DNA of 64,000 nucleotides from the NCBI GenBank assembly GCA_025462735.1, contig JAOAPC010000009.1:62001-126000 (forward strand). The letters are read 5' to 3'. A model generated the notes under the pieces. The model was not told where the DNA came from, searched no databases, and saw nothing but the letters and a program-made list of their open reading frames with translations. Shown in pieces: positions 61,351 to 64,000 of this stretch (positions within the stretch are counted from its first letter, which is position 1; each line of letters begins with the position of its first letter). Made by a program: the position numbers and the translations under genes. Source of the stretch: Acidobacteriaceae bacterium (GTDB lineage: Bacteria > Acidobacteriota > Terriglobia > Terriglobales > Acidobacteriaceae).

Positions 61351-62454
61351 ATGAAAAAGCCGCTATCGTTTCGTTCTGCCCTGATATTTGGCGGGGCAGG
61401 ATTTGTGGGTTCGAACTGGGTCCATCATCTGTTAAAGACGACGGATGCACGCATACACATTTACGACAATCTTTCACGGCGAGGCGTTCACCAGAATTTG
61501 GAGTGGCTTCGGCGGGAGTGTGCCGATTCAGATCGCCTGAGGGTCACAATAGGAGACATTCGCGATGCCGCGCTGGTGCAACGCGCAGTGCAGAATGCCA
61601 GCGAGATTTATCACTTTGCAGCACAGGTAGCGGTGACCAAGTCGGTTGCCGATCCCAAAGAAGATTTCGAAACAAATGCCCTAGGCACGCTGAATATTCT
61701 CGAAGCAGCCCGGAAAAGCGGGCGGCAGCCATTCATTCTTTTTACCTCTACTAACAAGGTCTATGGAAATCTCTCGTCCAAGCAGCTAGTGCTGACCGGC
61801 AAACGATACTGCGCTCTCGACGAAAAGGGAGTGAACGAAACCCAGCCGCTTGACTTGTATTCTCCTTACGGTTGTTCGAAGGGCACCGCCGATCAATATG
61901 TGCACGACTACAGCCGCATGTTTGCTTTGCCAACGGTAGTGTTTCGCATGTCATGCATCGCTGGACCGCAGCAATTTGGAAACGAAGACCAGGGATGGGT
62001 GGCGCACTTTCTCTATTCGGCACTGGAAAACAAACCGCTCACAATTTACGGCGACGGCCGCCAGGTGCGCGACGTACTGTCCGTAAAGGACCTGGTACTC
62101 GCGTTTGAAAAGGTGCGCGGACAGATGGAGAAAACTGCTGGGCACATTTACAACGTAGGCGGAGGAATTAAGAACTCCGTCTCCCTTTTAGAAGTGATCG
62201 ACATTATCGAGGAGATTACCGGACGCCGTTTGAATTACTCGTTGAAGAGGCCGCGACCGGGCGACCAGCTTTTCTACGTCACCGATTTCTCGAAGCTGAC
62301 TAAGCATACGGGATGGAAACCGAAAATCAGCGTCAGCCAAAACATCGAAATGATCTGGAACTGGTGGAAGCAGCAGCGTTCGGAAACTGCAGTCATATCG
62401 CTTGCCAGCAGACTGCAGCCTGCACTGGCGCAAATTCCGGAGGCTGCCTCGTGA
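61351..62454 (+). CDS. NAD-dependent epimerase (CDP-paratose/tyvelose 2-epimerase-like)
   Basis: Second extended SDR (367 aa) of the CDP-paratose-2-epimerase group: LIFGGAGFVGSNWVHHLL, the STNKVYG active-site block in place of the usual SSxxVYG, and SPYGCSKGTADQYVHDY with Tyr/Lys. RMSCIAGPQQFGNEDQGWVAHF is a characteristic substrate-loop sequence. GTGA overlap with the radical SAM gene shows tight coupling. Likely produces an unusual NDP-sugar; exact product unknown. Confidence 0.9.
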   Translation: MKKPLSFRSALIFGGAGFVGSNWVHHLLKTTDARIHIYDNLSRRGVHQNLEWLRRECADSDRLRVTIGDIRDAALVQRAVQNASEIYHFAAQVAVTKSVADPKEDFETNALGTLNILEAARKSGRQPFILFTSTNKVYGNLSSKQLVLTGKRYCALDEKGVNETQPLDLYSPYGCSKGTADQYVHDYSRMFALPTVVFRMSCIAGPQQFGNEDQGWVAHFLYSALENKPLTIYGDGRQVRDVLSVKDLVLAFEKVRGQMEKTAGHIYNVGGGIKNSVSLLEVIDIIEEITGRRLNYSLKRPRPGDQLFYVTDFSKLTKHTGWKPKISVSQNIEMIWNWWKQQRSETAVISLASRLQPALAQIPEAAS

Positions 62455-63737
62455 AGTTTGCTCTAGTGAATCCGGCATGGACCTTTGAGGGATCAACCTA
62501 TTTCGGCTGCCAGGAGCCACATTATCCGCTGGAGTTGCTCTTTGCTGCCGACCAGATCAAAGAGGCTGGCCACCAGCCATTGCTTATTGACGCTCAACTG
62601 CAGCAGCTGGGCACGCGAGAGGTGAAGACCCAGCTGGATAGTTTTTCACCAGACTTCCTCGTAATTCCGACTGCGCCGTCGTATCTCTTCTGGCGCTGTC
62701 CGCCGCCCGAGCTACGGGTTCCACAGCAATGGTTCACGGAATTAGGCGGACGAGCGGTGAAAGTTGCGATTGGGCCGCATCCTTCGGCGACGCCCGGCGC
62801 GACGCTGCGAAAATTGAATTGCGATGTTGCGATGCGAGGTGAACCGGACCAGACGCTCCACCAACTCGCATCGAAATCGTGGTCAGAAATTGAAGGTTGT
62901 TGCTGGCGAGATGGATCGGGAGTCCATTTCAGTCATAGCTTAGGCGTGACTGATATGAAGAAGGTGGGCGCGCTCACCTTCGAGAATTACACCGTCGAGG
63001 CGCATTCCCACAGGCACCACGTTTTTCATGGCTCAGGCCGAGGCGCTGAGCTTGAGTTCGCGCGCGGTTGTCCCTGGGCGTGCAGCTTCTGCAATAAGAC
63101 TCTGTTTCGAAACAAGTTTCGCGAGCGGGAGTTGGGAGCCGTTCTGAAAGAAGTGGACACCCTGATTGCGCGAGGAGTTGACTACATCTATTGGATTGAC
63201 GAAATTTTTGGCGTCGGAAAAGCGGTCCGCCAGCTGTTGCAGGAACTTGCAAGCCGTTCAATCACCATCGGCCTGCAGACGCGAATCGATTTGTGGGACG
63301 AACAATCGCTTGACCTTCTGGGAGCGGCGCATTGCATTTCCATGGAATGCGGCATTGAGTCGATCACCGATGCCGGGCGCGACGAGCTGAACAAGAATTG
63401 CCGCATTTCGACTGAAAGAATCGGCGAGCTTCTCGTTTATGCACGGCAGCGCATTCCGTGGGTGCAGGCGAACCTGATTCTTACGGAACACGATGAACGC
63501 GGCCATGTACGGGCGTTCCAGGAGAACCTGCGCAAGCACGGCGTCTGGGTCAGCGAGCCGGTGCCGATGTTCGCCTTTCCTGGCACGCCTGATTACTTAC
63601 AGCGATTTGGTCCGCCCGACGATCACGCGTGGGAGCGCGCGCACGAGCACTATCTATCGGCGTTCTGCAAAAAAGGATTTAGCGATATTCAGGACCAGCA
63701 ACCGGTTGCGATTGAGGAGCTGGAATGTACGTACTGA
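62451..63737 (+). CDS. B12-binding-type radical SAM protein
   Basis: Radical SAM enzyme of 428 aa from GTG 62451, which has GGAGG seven bases upstream. Residues 1-135 form a Rossmann-like B12-binding-type domain, but the DxHxxG cobalt-ligand motif is absent (LLIDAQLQQLG). The radical domain has CPWACSFCNK with Cys207, 211 and 214, then YWIDEIFG and MECGIES. The order of domains matches class B radical SAM methylases and P-methylase/HpnP-like enzymes. The frame opens upstream at 62313 within the epimerase gene, which is not used. Overlaps the next glycosyltransferase gene by 13 bp. Confidence 0.9.
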   Translation: MKFALVNPAWTFEGSTYFGCQEPHYPLELLFAADQIKEAGHQPLLIDAQLQQLGTREVKTQLDSFSPDFLVIPTAPSYLFWRCPPPELRVPQQWFTELGGRAVKVAIGPHPSATPGATLRKLNCDVAMRGEPDQTLHQLASKSWSEIEGCCWRDGSGVHFSHSLGVTDMKKVGALTFENYTVEAHSHRHHVFHGSGRGAELEFARGCPWACSFCNKTLFRNKFRERELGAVLKEVDTLIARGVDYIYWIDEIFGVGKAVRQLLQELASRSITIGLQTRIDLWDEQSLDLLGAAHCISMECGIESITDAGRDELNKNCRISTERIGELLVYARQRIPWVQANLILTEHDERGHVRAFQENLRKHGVWVSEPVPMFAFPGTPDYLQRFGPPDDHAWERAHEHYLSAFCKKGFSDIQDQQPVAIEELECTY

Positions 63738-64000
63738 TCACCTCCGACACCGTCGGCGGGGTCTGGACTTACACGCAAGAACTCGTTACCGGACTTGTCT
63801 ACGCAGGCCATCGTGTCACACTTGTCAGTTTTGGTAAGCTGCCACTGCCACACCAGACCGCCTGGATGCAAACTCTTTCGGGACTCGATTATCGTCCAAC
63901 CGAATATCGTTTGGAATGGATGGAAATATCTGATCGCGATATTGAAGAATCCAAGCGTTATCTCGAACTGCTAATCGCGGAAGTCAAACCGGATGTGCTC
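63725..64000 (+). CDS. Glycosyltransferase (GT4-like), truncated by window end
   Basis: Only the first 92 codons are visible: MYVLITSDTVGGVWTYTQEL, then GHRVTLVSFGKLPLP, a GT-B N-terminal domain as in GT4 glycosyltransferases. ATG 63725 overlaps the radical SAM stop by 13 bp, so it is cotranslated with that gene. The frame is open to the end of the window. Confidence 0.8.
   Translation, partial: MYVLITSDTVGGVWTYTQELVTGLVYAGHRVTLVSFGKLPLPHQTAWMQTLSGLDYRPTEYRLEWMEISDRDIEESKRYLELLIAEVKPDVL

Noticed and set aside
62313-62450. Longer start for the radical SAM gene
   Set aside because: It lies inside the epimerase gene in another frame; GTG 62451 has GGAGG spacing and a stop/start overlap.
1-64000. 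CRISPR arrays, tRNA, rRNA, transposase, phage or integrase genes
   Set aside because: Looked for on both strands by eye; no regular spacer repeats, tRNA cloverleaf consensus ends or recombinase motifs were found.

Overview
This window looks like chromosomal DNA of a Gram-negative soil bacterium of the phylum Acidobacteriota, probably class Terriglobia. That placement is an inference. It rests on the Omp85/TamB outer-membrane genes, the futalosine-pathway genes (MqnE and an MqnP-like prenyltransferase), an ispH-linked hopanoid cluster, many secreted phosphoesterases and PilZ/TPR proteins, and small dispersed GC-rich palindromes. I see no rRNA, tRNA, CRISPR array, phage genes or transposase.

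Layout. 1-6756: outer-membrane biogenesis operon (5'-truncated Omp85 protein, a SurA-like chaperone without a PPIase domain, a TamB-like protein). 6800-10751: pcm, a UbiA/MqnP-like prenyltransferase, a secreted esterase and a Tat-exported asparaginase-family hydrolase. 10889-13117: a two-gene operon pairing a ribosome-hibernation (HPF/RaiA) domain fused to a complete ECF-sigma-like module with an eRF1/Pelota-fold protein that carries a zinc ribbon. 13332-31439: mostly housekeeping and secreted proteins (mqnE, aldo/keto reductase, glpX, amrB, rsmA, glgA, dinB, phospholipase-like enzyme, ABC exporter, PfpI, PilZ protein). 31473-34456: an M16 peptidase pair, one active and one lacking the zinc motif.

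34716-47103 is a long hopanoid locus: ispH, shc(hpnF), hpnA, hpnG, two zinc alcohol dehydrogenases, hpnC, hpnD, hpnE. HpnC, HpnD and HpnE make squalene, Shc cyclises it, and HpnA/HpnG belong to side-chain elaboration. The two dehydrogenases are packed against hpnG and are candidates for an unassigned side-chain reduction. HpnH, which adds adenosine to the hopane, is not in the window. The locus is interrupted between shc and hpnA by an OGG-fold-like gene and a toxin-antitoxin pair flanked by two 165-bp direct repeats. A 144-bp palindromic MITE-like element lies before hpnG.

47109-58052: EVE protein, small secreted proteins, two metallophosphoesterases, an RND efflux operon with a convincing promoter/operator, a threonine aldolase-like enzyme, a VapBC module and a nucleotidyltransferase-like protein. 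58171-64000, cut by the window end: a co-directional cluster of a CmoB-like methyltransferase, a GH-A-type protein with rearranged barrel order, an epimerase with an inserted zinc ribbon, a CDP-paratose-epimerase-like enzyme, a B12-binding-type radical SAM enzyme and a glycosyltransferase. It resembles a pathway for an unusual sugar or glycoconjugate whose product I cannot name.

The observations most worth following are the HPF-sigma fusion operon, the dehydrogenase pair coupled to hpnG, and the terminal radical SAM/epimerase cluster.
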